A program made the translations under genes and the position numbers. Under the pieces are notes generated by a model that was not told the origin of the DNA, ran no database searches, and saw only the letters and a program-made list of their open reading frames with translations. DNA of 64,000 nt. It comes from Heracleum sosnowskyi (lineage: Eukaryota > Streptophyta > Magnoliopsida > Apiales > Apiaceae). Positions within the stretch are counted from its first letter, which is position 1; every line of letters begins with the position of its first letter. Positions 46,070 to 56,836 of this stretch are shown here, piece after piece. The stretch spans positions 6,946,679-7,010,678 of the forward strand of contig JAUIZM010000012.1 in NCBI GenBank assembly GCA_030848705.1. Reading direction: 5' to 3'.

Positions 46070-47684
46070 CCCATTAGTACTTTTTCTTTTGAGAATATGT
46101 CACACCCTTGGAAGGGTTAACATTCATGGTCTTTTTATAACATTTCCGGCGTTCGCGTCGTGGTTTCAAACATTTGGATGAGGGTGCGGGTACCTCGGAA
46201 TACCTCGCAAGATGTAACCTTTAACTTGGGTTTTATCTTTTTAATTTCACCGTACCTTTATTTTCCATATGCCAAAAAATCCATGCTTAGACCCGCCATG
46301 CTATTATTATTATCTCTGGATGATCATCAGGTCGCCATCTTGAGCTAGTGTGTGAATAGCTGTAGCTTTATGTGAATTGCCAGATGCATAAGACCGACCT
46401 GTCCCATATAGTTAGATAACCAGTATCTCCGGACTGATAGACAATTATGTGCCAATCCAGGGACATTCGTGATATGTACCATACCAGTAACCCAAAAAGA
46501 TCTACGCCATAAGATCATGTTTTATATGAAGTTTACCAACACGCATATTTGCGTCATTGCAGCCATAATCCTGAAGCTCACCCGAGCTTCTTCTACCCCT
46601 TGACCAGGGATATAAACCGTAGGTGATAAAAGTTATTCACCCCGTGATTATTCCGATAATATAATGTGCAAATTAAACCATCCCTGCACCTAATATCTTT
46701 AGGTACATAATCCATAATCCATAGCTAAAACATCCATGAGTCATTTGATCCAATGCCTTAGACAAAACCGATTGTTCATACATATCCCTGCCTAGGGTAA
46801 TGCGCCATTTAAATTCCATGCACCTCCTAAGCCTGTATGAAGCTCAACCTATATTGCAGCTTAAGGGGTCACCAGCCTCGAACCTCCCTACTGCAGTGTT
46901 AATCCGTCCACTGTTCCAGCCTGCATCCGTGCGAGGCAGTTTGAACCAGAGTGTGGCCTATATACAGTTCTCATACTTTTCCATAATACTCATGCCTAGT
47001 GTTCTTAGGGCTTATATGAGACGATACGTTTATATGTTTATCCATAAACATTAACCTTTACCTCATAATCCATGAGCATTAACCTTTACCTCATAATCCA
47101 TGAGTATTAACTTTTACCTCATAATCCATGAGTATTAACCTACTCCAATTAAATTAAATCCAATCCAATAATATCAAATCCCATTAAATTAAATTCAATC
47201 CAACAATATCAAATCCAATAATATCAATTTTTTAAAACTTGGTAATTTAAACATGTACAGAGTATATCCACTACCCCCCAGTTCTTTTATCATATAATCA
47301 TTTATGGTGAAGAACTAAGCAAAGATAGCCATGCATTCAACCTTTAATCCATATGTAATTCTTATGGCAAGGACATAAAGAATAGCGAAGTATCCAAACG
47401 AGAACAGCTATATGAACCAAAGAGAGAGGTTTCATTAATATTATAAAATTTGTCAAAAGACATGAAATAGGTAGGGTGTACATACACTACCCCCCGAGTG
47501 TTCGAAGAACAAGTAGAGATAAACAACTATGATCCTAAACAAATTGCCTCGAAGCTGAGCCAAACAGCTATGAAGCTGACTCCAATGATTATGAAGCTAT
47601 ACCTAAGCATGGCAGTTACAACTAATAAACTGCTTTTATTATTCCTATGCCTGAAAGAGGCCTACAGAAATAGTACCTGACGAT
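46070..47684. other. Non-coding tail between pol and the antisense unit (E2)
   Basis: Counterpart of 35,763-37,377: three 29-bp tandem repeats (47,050-47,142) and two internal PPT-like motifs (about 47,270 and 47,486). No gene seen. Confidence 0.5.
47050..47142. repeat. Tandem repeat, about 29 bp, three copies (E2)
   Basis: Same three units as in E1. Confidence 0.85.
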
Positions 47685-50600
47685 TTACTGGTAGTATTTC
47701 TTGAGGTGCTCACCATTCCATGCCCTCGGAATGAGCTTTCCATCCAAATCCGTGAGATGATAGGTGCCTTCCCATAAAACAGTCTTTATGAGGTACGGAC
47801 CTTCCCAATTTGCACCAAACACACCATGCCCATGAACCTTCATGTTGGGCATCATCCTTCTTAGGACTAAGTCACCAACCTTCAATGGACGAGCTCGAAC
47901 CTTGCTGTCAAAGTACTTCCGAGTACGTTGTTGATAAGCAGCTAGCTTCAGCTGCGCAGTGGTTCGAACCTCCTCTACCAGGTCCAGATACAAACGATGA
48001 TTTACCTCGTTATTCCCTGGATCATAGTTATCCCTTCTGAATGATCCAGCTCCGATCTCCACGGGCACCATCGCTTCGCAACCATAGGTTAAGGTGAAAG
48101 GTGACTCCCCGGTGGTGGTTCGTGGTGTTGTGTTGTATGACCATAAAACCATAGGGAGTTCCTCAGGCCAACACCCCTTGCTTTCTTCCAATTTAGTTTT
48201 CAAAGTGTGCTTAATGATCTTGTTGACAGCTTCCGTCTGTCCATTACTCTGAGGGTGATAGACTGCCGTGAAGCCTTTCTGAATCCCAAGGTCATCACAC
48301 AGCTTTCGCAACTCCTTGCTGTCGAATTGCTTTCCATTATCTGAAATTAGCTTGTAAGGGACTCCGAACCTGCAAACAATTGCTCTGAACACAAATTCCT
48401 TTATTTTTGCAGCTGTTATTGTAGCCAGAGGTTCAGCTTCAGCCCACTTGGTAAAGTAATCTACGGCCACCACGGCGTATTTCACTCCCCCTTTACCTTT
48501 AGGCAGCTCTCCGATCAAGTCAATTCCCCACACAGCGAAAGGCCATGGGCTGGTGAGAGGTTTCAATGGGACAGCTGGAGTGCTATTGAAATTTGCAAAC
48601 CTTTGGCAACGGTCGCAGGCCTGTACAAACCTATGAGCATCCTTCTGAATCGTGGGCCAATAATACCCTTGACGGAGTATCTTATGTGCCAAGGAGGTTC
48701 CACCCGAATGATTACCACAAATTCCTTCATGGACCTCTCGCATAATGTACTCGCACTCGTCACCTGATATGCACCTCAGAAGCGGCTTATTGAATCCTCT
48801 TTTGTACAAAGAACCGTCATAGATAACATACCTTGTTGCCTGGTATCTTATTCTCCTGGCTTCCTCCTTTCCTTCTGGAACAATCCCTTTTGTGATGTAG
48901 TTCATAATAGGTGTCGTCCACAGCGCCTCTGTTGTAGGTTCCAAGTTCATGACCTCGAGTCTAGGGATGCTTGGTTGAAGCTGAATCTCCAAAGGTATAA
49001 CCCCTAACATAGTAGCCTCCCTTTGTGAACCCAACTTCGCAAGTGCATCAGCGTCGGTATTTTGTGTCCTTGGGATTTGCTCAAGATGCACCTCCTTGAA
49101 CCTGCCAATCAGCTCTTGAGAGTACCTCATGTAAAGGTCGGTACGAGGACCTCTAGCTTGGAATCCCCCTCGAATATGCCATACAACTAACATAGAGTCA
49201 CTAAAAACAGTCAGGTTTTCCACCCTCATTTCCAAAGCAAGCTTCAGACCAGCGATCAGTGCTTCATATTCCGCGTCATTGTTGGTCGCGTTAAAAGCGA
49301 AGTGAATGGAACTTTGAAGCTTGTGACCTTCCGGGCTAATGAGAACAATACCAGCTCCTGCCCCATTTCCGTTTACTGCTCCATCTACGTAGAGTGTCCA
49401 CCATGGTGAGCAATTTTCAGTCATCTGTTCGGGGGCTGTAGGTTCAGCTATACATTCATCGCCCTTAACCTCGAATGTTGGAGGAAATTCTAGCAGAAAG
49501 TCTGCCAACACCTGCCCTTTTATAGCCGTTCTTGGTTTGAAGTCGATATCAAACTGTCCCAATTCCACAGCCCATTTCATAAGCCTTCCCGAAGCTTCAG
49601 GCTTGTGCAAAACCTGCCTTAGAGGGAATGAAGTACGTACCTCAATTCGGTGTGCTTGAAAATAAGGCCGAAGCTTCCTTGAAGCCAAGATTAAGGCATA
49701 AGACAACTTTTCCATGTTAGAATACCGTGTCTCGGCGTCCAGTAATCTTTTACTTACGTAATAAACCGGGTGCTGAACCTGCAGCTCCTCCCGGACAAGC
49801 ACAGCGCTGATTGAGTATTCCGAAACTGCCAAGTACAATATGAGGACCTCTCCATCAAGAGGTTTAGACAGTAATGGAGGGCTGCCGAGCTGTTCCTTTA
49901 TTTTTGTGAAAGCAGCTTCACATTCTGGACTCCATTCAAAGTTCTTCCCTTTCTTGATTGCTGCAAAGAATTCTCTACATTTATCCGAAGATTTAGATAC
50001 GAACCTGTTTAGAGCTGCAATCCTACCAGTGAGACTTTGAACCTCCTTTATGTTTCGAGGAGATCGCATCTCGACTAACGCCTTGATCTTGGCGGGGTTT
50101 GCTTCAATTCCCCGATGATTGACAATGAAACCTAGGAACTTTCCTGACTCCACACCAAAGACACACTTCTGAGGGTTGAGCTTCATTCTAAACCTCCGTA
50201 ATATGTTAAACATCTCTGATAGGTGCGAGACATGATCAGTAGCAGCTTTTGACTTGACCAGCATATCATCAACATAGACTTCCATAGTCTTCCCGATCTG
50301 ATCTTTGAACATTCTGTTAACCAGCCTTTGGTAAGTAGCTCCAGCGTTCAATAATCCAAAAGGCATGCCAATGTAACAGTATAAACCTCTATCTGTGATG
50401 AAGGATGTATGCTCCTGATCAGGTTCATACATGGGAATTTGATTATATCCCGAGTAAGCGTCCATGAAGCTTAAAAGAGCATGCCCAGCTGTAGCGTCAA
50501 CCAATTGGTCAATCCGTGGGAGTGGAAAGCTGTCTTTAGGGCATGCCTTGTTCAAATCTGTAAAATCCACGCATGTTCGCCATTTTCCATTAGGTTTCTT

Positions 50601-53600
50601 GACAAGCACTGGGTTTGCTAACCAATCCGGGTAGAACGATTCTCTCACCAGTCTAGCTTCTAGTAACCTGTCAACCTCTTCTTTGAGGGCTAAAGCTCTC
50701 TCACCACTTATCGCCCTTCGTTTTTGTCTTACAGCTACTCTCTCTGGATCAACGTTAAGATGATGGGACATCACCCTAGGATCAATCCCTACCATATCAG
50801 AATGGCACCAAGCGAAAACATCTAGGTTGTTTTTTAGGAAGCGAGTCAATGCCTCCCTAGTTTCAGGTTCCAACTGTTTCCCTATTTTCAGCTCCTTAGA
50901 GGAATCTGTCGCATCCACTTGGATTGACAAGGTGTCACCAGCCGCGCCTGTTGTTTCCCTAGTTTCAGGCATCCGTGGATCTAGATCAATCTTCACCTGA
51001 ACCTTCGTATCCATTCTTCTAGATTGTGAGGGAACCTTGGGAGAATTTTCCGCCTGGATATCCTCAAAGTCACTATCATTTACGTCTTCAACAATACCTT
51101 CGACCAAAGGTTCATTGTCTTCTACAAGTTTTGGTGGGGGTGCCTCCAGCATTCGTACCTCATTCTGGGTATCTACCCCCGAAGAAAAGACAATATCCGT
51201 GGAGCTCTCTTCACCTGGATGTTGGATAATCATAATTACATTGCACGAACTACGTACCTGTTGTGAAGGTTCATTCTTCGTTGGTGCCTCCAGATACTTG
51301 TAGCAATTATCCGTGGTACCTCCATCAACTAACAACAAATGCTTTGAAGCTTGCTCAGCGGTGCGTAAGGCTTTACTATAACACTCCCTTGAATCTACTT
51401 GACAACCCTTTAAGCATCCAATCCCGTGGGGAGTAGGGAACTTCATGGAGAGATGGTAGATAGAGGTTACCACTCTCATTTCCTTCAAGAGGGGCCTGCC
51501 TATAATGCAATTGTACGATATGTCCTCATTTACAACCATGAATTCTGCCACCTGTGTTGCTCTTATAGGTTCGACCCCTAACACAACAGGGAGTTTCACT
51601 CTTCCTACGACTTGTACCGGTCCGCCAGTAAATCCATATAAGTCGTTGTAAGCAGGAGACATTTCCTTGTCTGCGAGTCCCATCTTTTGATAGGTGTCAT
51701 AGGCTAATATATTACAGGAGCTTCCATTATCCACCAAAACTCGATGTACATTGAGCCCTCCAATTGTGATAGTCACCACTAATGCATCATTATGGGGGTG
51801 GTGCACATGCCGTGCATCATCTTCAGTAAAGGTGATGTCCGCAGCTTCACCTTTAAACAGCTTCGGGGGCCTATCTGCCAAATGATAAACATTCGTGAGG
51901 GGATTTCCTCTAGCCTCCCGAGTATAATTCTTCATTGCATTCCTGCTGAAGCCTCCAATATATGGTCCACCAATGATGGTGTGGATACTACCAGCCCTGG
52001 CAGCTCGTTCAGGTGCAGACTTCTCTTCATCTCTCTTGGACCTATCCTCCTTGTACTTTTTCGCCTCCTGAGCCACAAATTCTGTGAGGAAACCTTTCCT
52101 GATCAGGTCCTCAATATGATCCTTGAGGTGTCTACAGTCAGCTGTTTCGTGCCCATTAGCATCATGGAAAGCACAATATCTAGCCAAATCCTTTCTTCCG
52201 GGAGGTCCCGACCTGGTGGGCTTCCTAAACATCCCCGATTTATCACCGACCTCGAATATATGTTCCACAGGTGCAGACAAAGGGGTGTACTCCGAATACC
52301 TCCTACCACCCTTAGAAGATGGATATTTGTACTCTACCGTTCTCTTTGAACCTGTGGCGTTGACTGACAGAGGTGCAGTCTTCGCCTCTTTGCTTACATC
52401 CCGACCATCACCTGAAGCTGTATTATAGGTTGTTCGCTTGCTATAACTCCTTTCCTTCGGGCTGTACGACCTATTCCTTTTATTCCTGTTCCAATCTCGT
52501 GAAGCATTATCCTTTTTCAAATTTTCCAAGGACTGTTCCACGACTTTGTGTCTTTCTGCCTTAGCGTAGAAGTCGGCCAAAGTGGTAGGTTCCCTACTCT
52601 GCAGCTCCTTCCAGAATTCAGTCCCAGGCCTAACTCCAGCTATCAGAAAGTTTTTGTAAGTTTCGTCCGTAGTTTTCCTTACTCTTGGAACCTCAGCATT
52701 GAACCTCTTGAAGTATTCATTGAGTGTCTCGTTGTCACGTTGCTTGATGTTTGCCAATGTGTTAGCTGGAGGTGCGAACGTGACTGAAGCTCTAAACTGG
52801 GTTACGAACATCTCACCCATCTGCCTCCATGACTTGATGGAATTAGAGGGAAGCCTCTTGAACCACTGATGAGCACTATCCCTAAGGGTCGCAGCCAGCA
52901 AACGACATTTCGTGCGATCCTTGATTTGGTAGACTTCCATCTCTGTGTTGAAACGGCTAAGAAATTCCACAGGGTCCGTGGTCCCATTGAACTTCAAGTC
53001 TCCTACCCCCCTGTAGCTACGGGGTAAGGGCGAATCTCTCACCTTCTTAGTGAAAGGTGACCCTACTGTCAATCCCGACTGAGGGCCTTTCTCGGCCATG
53101 ATCTTTTCGAGTACCTTCCTGAGGTCTTCTTCCTTATATCTTCCATTACCTTCAGCTGATCCAGAGGTATCATCAGTGTCATCCCCATCATTAGAGCTTC
53201 CATCGGAGCTATCACCAGCTTTATAGGACGAATCTGAGCTGTGCTCATCCTCAGGTTTTGAGTGGGACTTATCCTTATGACTCCCTGACGCCTTAGACAT
53301 TGATTTCTCACTTTGTACCTTCTTGTGACCCTTCTGTTTTGCCTCTAATAGCTTCAGCCTCAAATCCTTACTCGTTAGCTTCTTTCCCATTCGGTCGAAT
53401 ACAGTGACACTTCTCGTAACCGAAGGTTCAGGATCCTCCTTATCCTTGGGCTCAGCTTCAGAGTTCCAGTCGGGATTACTCTGATCAGTTTCAACATCAG
53501 AAAAAGTCTTCTTAGTTCTCTCCTTCTCAGGTCCTTCTTCCTCACTACCAAAATCCAGCCGAGTAGGCGTAACCTTTGGAGCTTTAGGCCTTTTTTGCTT

Positions 53601-53771
53601 CTTTCGCCACCTTTTCATCTTTTCAGATTTTTTCTCCAAGGAATCCACCCTTTCACCAATTTTCTTGAGGTGATCGAAAATATCCTTGTTCGTAACCTCG
53701 CCATGAGGACCTGTCCCACGGCCTTCTTCATTGTTAGTTGGTGTTTGCGTTTTTCCGGAATCATCCGACAT
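47685..53771 (-). CDS. E2 gag-pol polyprotein, 2028 aa, complete
   Basis: One open frame coding for all replication proteins of a Ty3/gypsy retrotransposon. Gag: charged N-terminus, then a capsid-like retrotransposon gag domain (about 245-420) and a zinc-knuckle-like C-x2-H-x4-H-x4-C at 533-546. Protease: LVDNGSSCNIL at about 679-689. Reverse transcriptase: about 1035-1215 with YVDD at 1166-1169. A first RNase H follows to about 1430. A second, plant-type RNase H begins with YVDGAVNG (Asp1463), with Glu1501 and Asp1525; this double RNase H is typical of the Tat lineage. Integrase: HHCC zinc region about 1680-1722, catalytic Asp1751, Asp1811, Glu1847. The start ATG is only about 52 bases from the 5' LTR. 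No stop or frameshift, so it is potentially active. Gag and pol share one frame, so their ratio is set by other means. Confidence 0.96.
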   Translation of the reverse strand: MSDDSGKTQTPTNNEEGRGTGPHGEVTNKDIFDHLKKIGERVDSLEKKSEKMKRWRKKQKRPKAPKVTPTRLDFGSEEEGPEKERTKKTFSDVETDQSNPDWNSEAEPKDKEDPEPSVTRSVTVFDRMGKKLTSKDLRLKLLEAKQKGHKKVQSEKSMSKASGSHKDKSHSKPEDEHSSDSSYKAGDSSDGSSNDGDDTDDTSGSAEGNGRYKEEDLRKVLEKIMAEKGPQSGLTVGSPFTKKVRDSPLPRSYRGVGDLKFNGTTDPVEFLSRFNTEMEVYQIKDRTKCRLLAATLRDSAHQWFKRLPSNSIKSWRQMGEMFVTQFRASVTFAPPANTLANIKQRDNETLNEYFKRFNAEVPRVRKTTDETYKNFLIAGVRPGTEFWKELQSREPTTLADFYAKAERHKVVEQSLENLKKDNASRDWNRNKRNRSYSPKERSYSKRTTYNTASGDGRDVSKEAKTAPLSVNATGSKRTVEYKYPSSKGGRRYSEYTPLSAPVEHIFEVGDKSGMFRKPTRSGPPGRKDLARYCAFHDANGHETADCRHLKDHIEDLIRKGFLTEFVAQEAKKYKEDRSKRDEEKSAPERAARAGSIHTIIGGPYIGGFSRNAMKNYTREARGNPLTNVYHLADRPPKLFKGEAADITFTEDDARHVHHPHNDALVVTITIGGLNVHRVLVDNGSSCNILAYDTYQKMGLADKEMSPAYNDLYGFTGGPVQVVGRVKLPVVLGVEPIRATQVAEFMVVNEDISYNCIIGRPLLKEMRVVTSIYHLSMKFPTPHGIGCLKGCQVDSRECYSKALRTAEQASKHLLLVDGGTTDNCYKYLEAPTKNEPSQQVRSSCNVIMIIQHPGEESSTDIVFSSGVDTQNEVRMLEAPPPKLVEDNEPLVEGIVEDVNDSDFEDIQAENSPKVPSQSRRMDTKVQVKIDLDPRMPETRETTGAAGDTLSIQVDATDSSKELKIGKQLEPETREALTRFLKNNLDVFAWCHSDMVGIDPRVMSHHLNVDPERVAVRQKRRAISGERALALKEEVDRLLEARLVRESFYPDWLANPVLVKKPNGKWRTCVDFTDLNKACPKDSFPLPRIDQLVDATAGHALLSFMDAYSGYNQIPMYEPDQEHTSFITDRGLYCYIGMPFGLLNAGATYQRLVNRMFKDQIGKTMEVYVDDMLVKSKAATDHVSHLSEMFNILRRFRMKLNPQKCVFGVESGKFLGFIVNHRGIEANPAKIKALVEMRSPRNIKEVQSLTGRIAALNRFVSKSSDKCREFFAAIKKGKNFEWSPECEAAFTKIKEQLGSPPLLSKPLDGEVLILYLAVSEYSISAVLVREELQVQHPVYYVSKRLLDAETRYSNMEKLSYALILASRKLRPYFQAHRIEVRTSFPLRQVLHKPEASGRLMKWAVELGQFDIDFKPRTAIKGQVLADFLLEFPPTFEVKGDECIAEPTAPEQMTENCSPWWTLYVDGAVNGNGAGAGIVLISPEGHKLQSSIHFAFNATNNDAEYEALIAGLKLALEMRVENLTVFSDSMLVVWHIRGGFQARGPRTDLYMRYSQELIGRFKEVHLEQIPRTQNTDADALAKLGSQREATMLGVIPLEIQLQPSIPRLEVMNLEPTTEALWTTPIMNYITKGIVPEGKEEARRIRYQATRYVIYDGSLYKRGFNKPLLRCISGDECEYIMREVHEGICGNHSGGTSLAHKILRQGYYWPTIQKDAHRFVQACDRCQRFANFNSTPAVPLKPLTSPWPFAVWGIDLIGELPKGKGGVKYAVVAVDYFTKWAEAEPLATITAAKIKEFVFRAIVCRFGVPYKLISDNGKQFDSKELRKLCDDLGIQKGFTAVYHPQSNGQTEAVNKIIKHTLKTKLEESKGCWPEELPMVLWSYNTTPRTTTGESPFTLTYGCEAMVPVEIGAGSFRRDNYDPGNNEVNHRLYLDLVEEVRTTAQLKLAAYQQRTRKYFDSKVRARPLKVGDLVLRRMMPNMKVHGHGVFGANWEGPYLIKTVLWEGTYHLTDLDGKLIPRAWNGEHLKKYYQ

Positions 53772-53801
53772 CTTTTCTCTCTCAAGATTTAAAATGGAGT
53801 T

Positions 53802-53819
53802 CCCCTCCTTCTAGCGCCA
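53802..53819 (-). other. Primer-binding site of E2
   Basis: Minus strand TGGCGCTAGAAGGAGGGG, four bases inside the 5' LTR. TGG complements a tRNA CCA end; I do not assign the tRNA. Confidence 0.7.
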
Positions 53820-53823
53820 CTTA

Positions 53824-54781
53824 TGTTGTGAGAGAAATTTGGTACAACACAATTGAGAGAATCTCGCTGGAATATTCGTCAAGGGCGTCCTTGGTTATCG
53901 GACAGAGCTGTAGGTTAGTAGCTAAAGACCTGTAGCTCGTATCTGGTTACAGAACAGAAGAAGTATGTTCCCGGGGGCTGAGTTGACAAAACCACCGGCC
54001 GAAATAAGTAATGTAAGTCCTACACCACCAGTCAATTCGCCGGAATGTGTATCACTAAGGGTACGCGAGCCTTATGCGTGTTGATAGTGAAAATCCGAAT
54101 CCTTTAGTCAAGTGCCTACATATCCTATTTATAGGAATCAAGCCCCATGTAGTTCTATTAGGTTTATACTTCTCAATCCTTGCGAATTCAACCACTTTAA
54201 GATAATTCATCTTAGAGTTACAGTCGAATTATACACCTGTAGCTGAGCCTTCCAGTGTCCTAGTCCATGTCCATCACTAAGTCCTATAAATCCTCATGTA
54301 TATCCGGAACAACCAATACAAGTCCTATATTGATTGCAATTATTCCCATCAGGTACGTTTTATCCAGCCTAGAAGTCCTTTGCCAATCATACTTCTGTAT
54401 TCCTAAAGTATAGGTAGACGAGCCCTTGTCCTACTAGCACTCTGCCTTCTTAAGACCTCGACTGCCCATCACCTGTAACCAATCTCGAGGTTCAGATCAC
54501 TTAAACCTCGTCATCTCTTACCAAACCCTTGATACTGTGACCATGTTATTAGTCCCTACACCTATCGTGGCACCATGAACCTGAACCATGACACCCTGAA
54601 CCTAGCTTAGCACCCTGTACCTATCAGGGTACCCTGCACCTAAACCAGGGCGTCTCAAACCCGTACCTCGGTACCCTTAACCTGCACCTTAGTGCATACA
54701 ATACTAAACCAACATATCCTTACTGGACCTTTAACAAGTATGGGCCTTAAGTTGAGCCCATGTGAGATTTAGGGCACAACA
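53824..54781 (-). repeat. LTR-C: 5' LTR of E2
   Basis: 958 bp. TATA box CTATAAATAG at 54,125-54,134 drives gag-pol leftward. Identical to LTR-A by my reading. Confidence 0.95.
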
Positions 54782-54786
54782 ATAGT

Positions 54787-56784
54787 CACCACTAATGCAT
54801 CATTATGGGGGTGGTGCACATGCCGTGCATCATCTTCAGTAAAGGTGATGTCCGCAGCTTCACCTTTAAACAGCTTCGGGGGCCTATCTGCCAAATGATA
54901 AACATTCGTGAGGGGATTTCCTCTAGCCTCCCGAGTATAATTCTTCATTGCATTCCTGCTGAAGCCTCCAATATATGGTCCACCAATGATGGTGTGGATA
55001 CTACCAGCCCTGGCAGCTCGTTCAGGTGCAGACTTCTCTTCATCTCTCTTGGACCTATCCTCCTTGTACTTTTTCGCCTCCTGAGCCACAAATTCTGTGA
55101 GGAAACCTTTCCTGATCAGGTCCTCAATATGATCCTTGAGGTGTCTACAGTCAGCTGTTTCGTGCCCATTAGCATCATGGAAAGCACAATATCTAGCCAA
55201 ATCCTTTCTTCCGGGAGGTCCCGACCTGGTGGGCTTCCTAAACATCCCCGATTTATCACCGACCTCGAATATATGTTCCACAGGTGCAGACAAAGGGGTG
55301 TACTCCGAATACCTCCTACCACCCTTAGAAGATGGATATTTGTACTCTACCGTTCTCTTTGAACATGTGGCGTTGACTGACAGAGGTGCAGTCTTCGCCT
55401 CTTTGCTTACATCCCGACCATCACCTGAAGCTGTATTATAGGTTGTTCGCTTGCTATAACTCCTTTCCTTCGGGCTGTACGACCTATTCCTTTTATTCCT
55501 GTTCCAATCTCGTGAAGCATTATCCTTTTTCAAATTTTCCAAGGACTGTTCCACGACTTTGTGTCTTTCTGCCTTAGCGTAGAAGTCGGCCAAAGTGGTA
55601 GGTTCCCTACTCTGCAGCTCCTTCCAGAATTCAGTCCCAGGCCTAACTCCAGCTATCAGAAAGTTTTTGTAAGTTTCGTCCGTAGTTTTCCTTACTCTTG
55701 GAACCTCAGCATTGAACCTCTTGAAGTATTCATTGAGTGTCTCGTTGTCACGTTGCTTGATGTTTGCCAATGTGTTAGCTGGAGGTGCGAACGTGACTGA
55801 AGCTCTAAACTGGGTTACGAACATCTCACCCATCTGCCTCCATGACTTGATGGAATTAGAGGGAAGCCTCTTGAACCACTGATGAGCACTATCCCTAAGG
55901 GTCGCAGCCAGCAAACGACATTTCGTGCGATCCTTGATTTGGTAGACTTCCATCTCTGTGTTGAAACGGCTAAGAAATTCCACAGGGTCCGTGGTCCCAT
56001 TGAACTTCAAGTCTCCTACCCCCCTGTAGCTACGGGGTAAGGGCGAATCTCTCACCTTCTTAGTGAAAGGTGACCCTACTGTCAATCCCGACTGAGGGCC
56101 TTTCTCGGCCATGATCTTTTCGAGTACCTTCCTGAGGTCTTCTTCCTTATATCTTCCATTACCTTCAGCTGATCCAGAGGTATCATCAGTGTCATCCCCA
56201 TCATTAGAGCTTCCATCGGAGCTATCACCAGCTTTATAGGACGAATCTGAGCTGTGCTCATCCTCAGGTTTTGAGTGGGACTTATCCTTATGACTCCCTG
56301 ACGCCTTAGACATTGATTTCTCACTTTGTACCTTCTTGTGACCCTTCTGTTTTGCCTCTAATAGCTTCAGCCTCAAATCCTTACTCGTTAGCTTCTTTCC
56401 CATTCGGTCGAATACAGTGACACTTCTCGTAACCGAAGGTTCAGGATCCTCCTTATCCTTGGGCTCAGCTTCAGAGTTCCAGTCGGGATTACTCTGATCA
56501 GTTTCAACATCAGAAAAAGTCTTCTTAGTTCTCTCCTTCTCAGGTCCTTCTTCCTCACTACCAAAATCCAGCCGAGTAGGCGTAACCTTTGGAGCTTTAG
56601 GCCTTTTTTGCTTCTTTCGCCACCTTTTCATCTTTTCAGATTTTTTCTCCAAGGAATCCACCCTTTCACCAATTTTCTTGAGGTGATCGAAAATATCCTT
56701 GTTCGTAACCTCGCCATGAGGACCTGTCCCACGGCCTTCTTCATTGTTAGTTGGTGTTTGCGTTTTTCCGGAATCATCCGACAT
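54787..56784 (-). pseudogene. E1 gag-pol, 5' part: Gag-only frame
   Basis: Complete Gag including the capsid-like domain and zinc-knuckle-like motif, up to ...NDALVVTI, where E2 interrupts it. The frame stops a few residues into LTR-C, giving a 671-residue Gag-like protein behind E1's intact 5' LTR and PBS. One amino-acid difference from E2 (Cys for Gly in NATCSKRTVE). It may still be expressed as a truncated Gag without enzymes. Confidence 0.9.
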
Positions 56785-56814
56785 CTTTTCTCTCTCAAGA
56801 TTTAAAATGGAGTT

Positions 56815-56832
56815 CCCCTCCTTCTAGCGCCA
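56815..56832 (-). other. Primer-binding site of E1
   Basis: Same 18 bases as in E2, four bases inside LTR-D. Confidence 0.7.
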
Positions 56833-56836
56833 CTTA

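Larger units (their letters stand above)
41467..54781 (-). mobile_element. Ty3/gypsy Tat-type retrotransposon E2 (inner, complete copy)
   Basis: 13,315 bp between ATAGT duplications (41,462-41,466 and 54,782-54,786), inserted in E1 in the same orientation. Parts on the minus strand: 5' LTR 53,824-54,781; PBS; gag-pol 53,771-47,685; non-coding tail; antisense unit; PPT; 3' LTR 41,467-42,424. All hallmarks are intact, so it could be autonomous. I see only about ten differences from E1 over the whole length. Confidence 0.95.

Noticed and set aside
51792..52349. 185-codon plus-strand frame, also at 54,805-55,362
   Set aside because: Antisense shadow of gag in both copies, with no domain signature.
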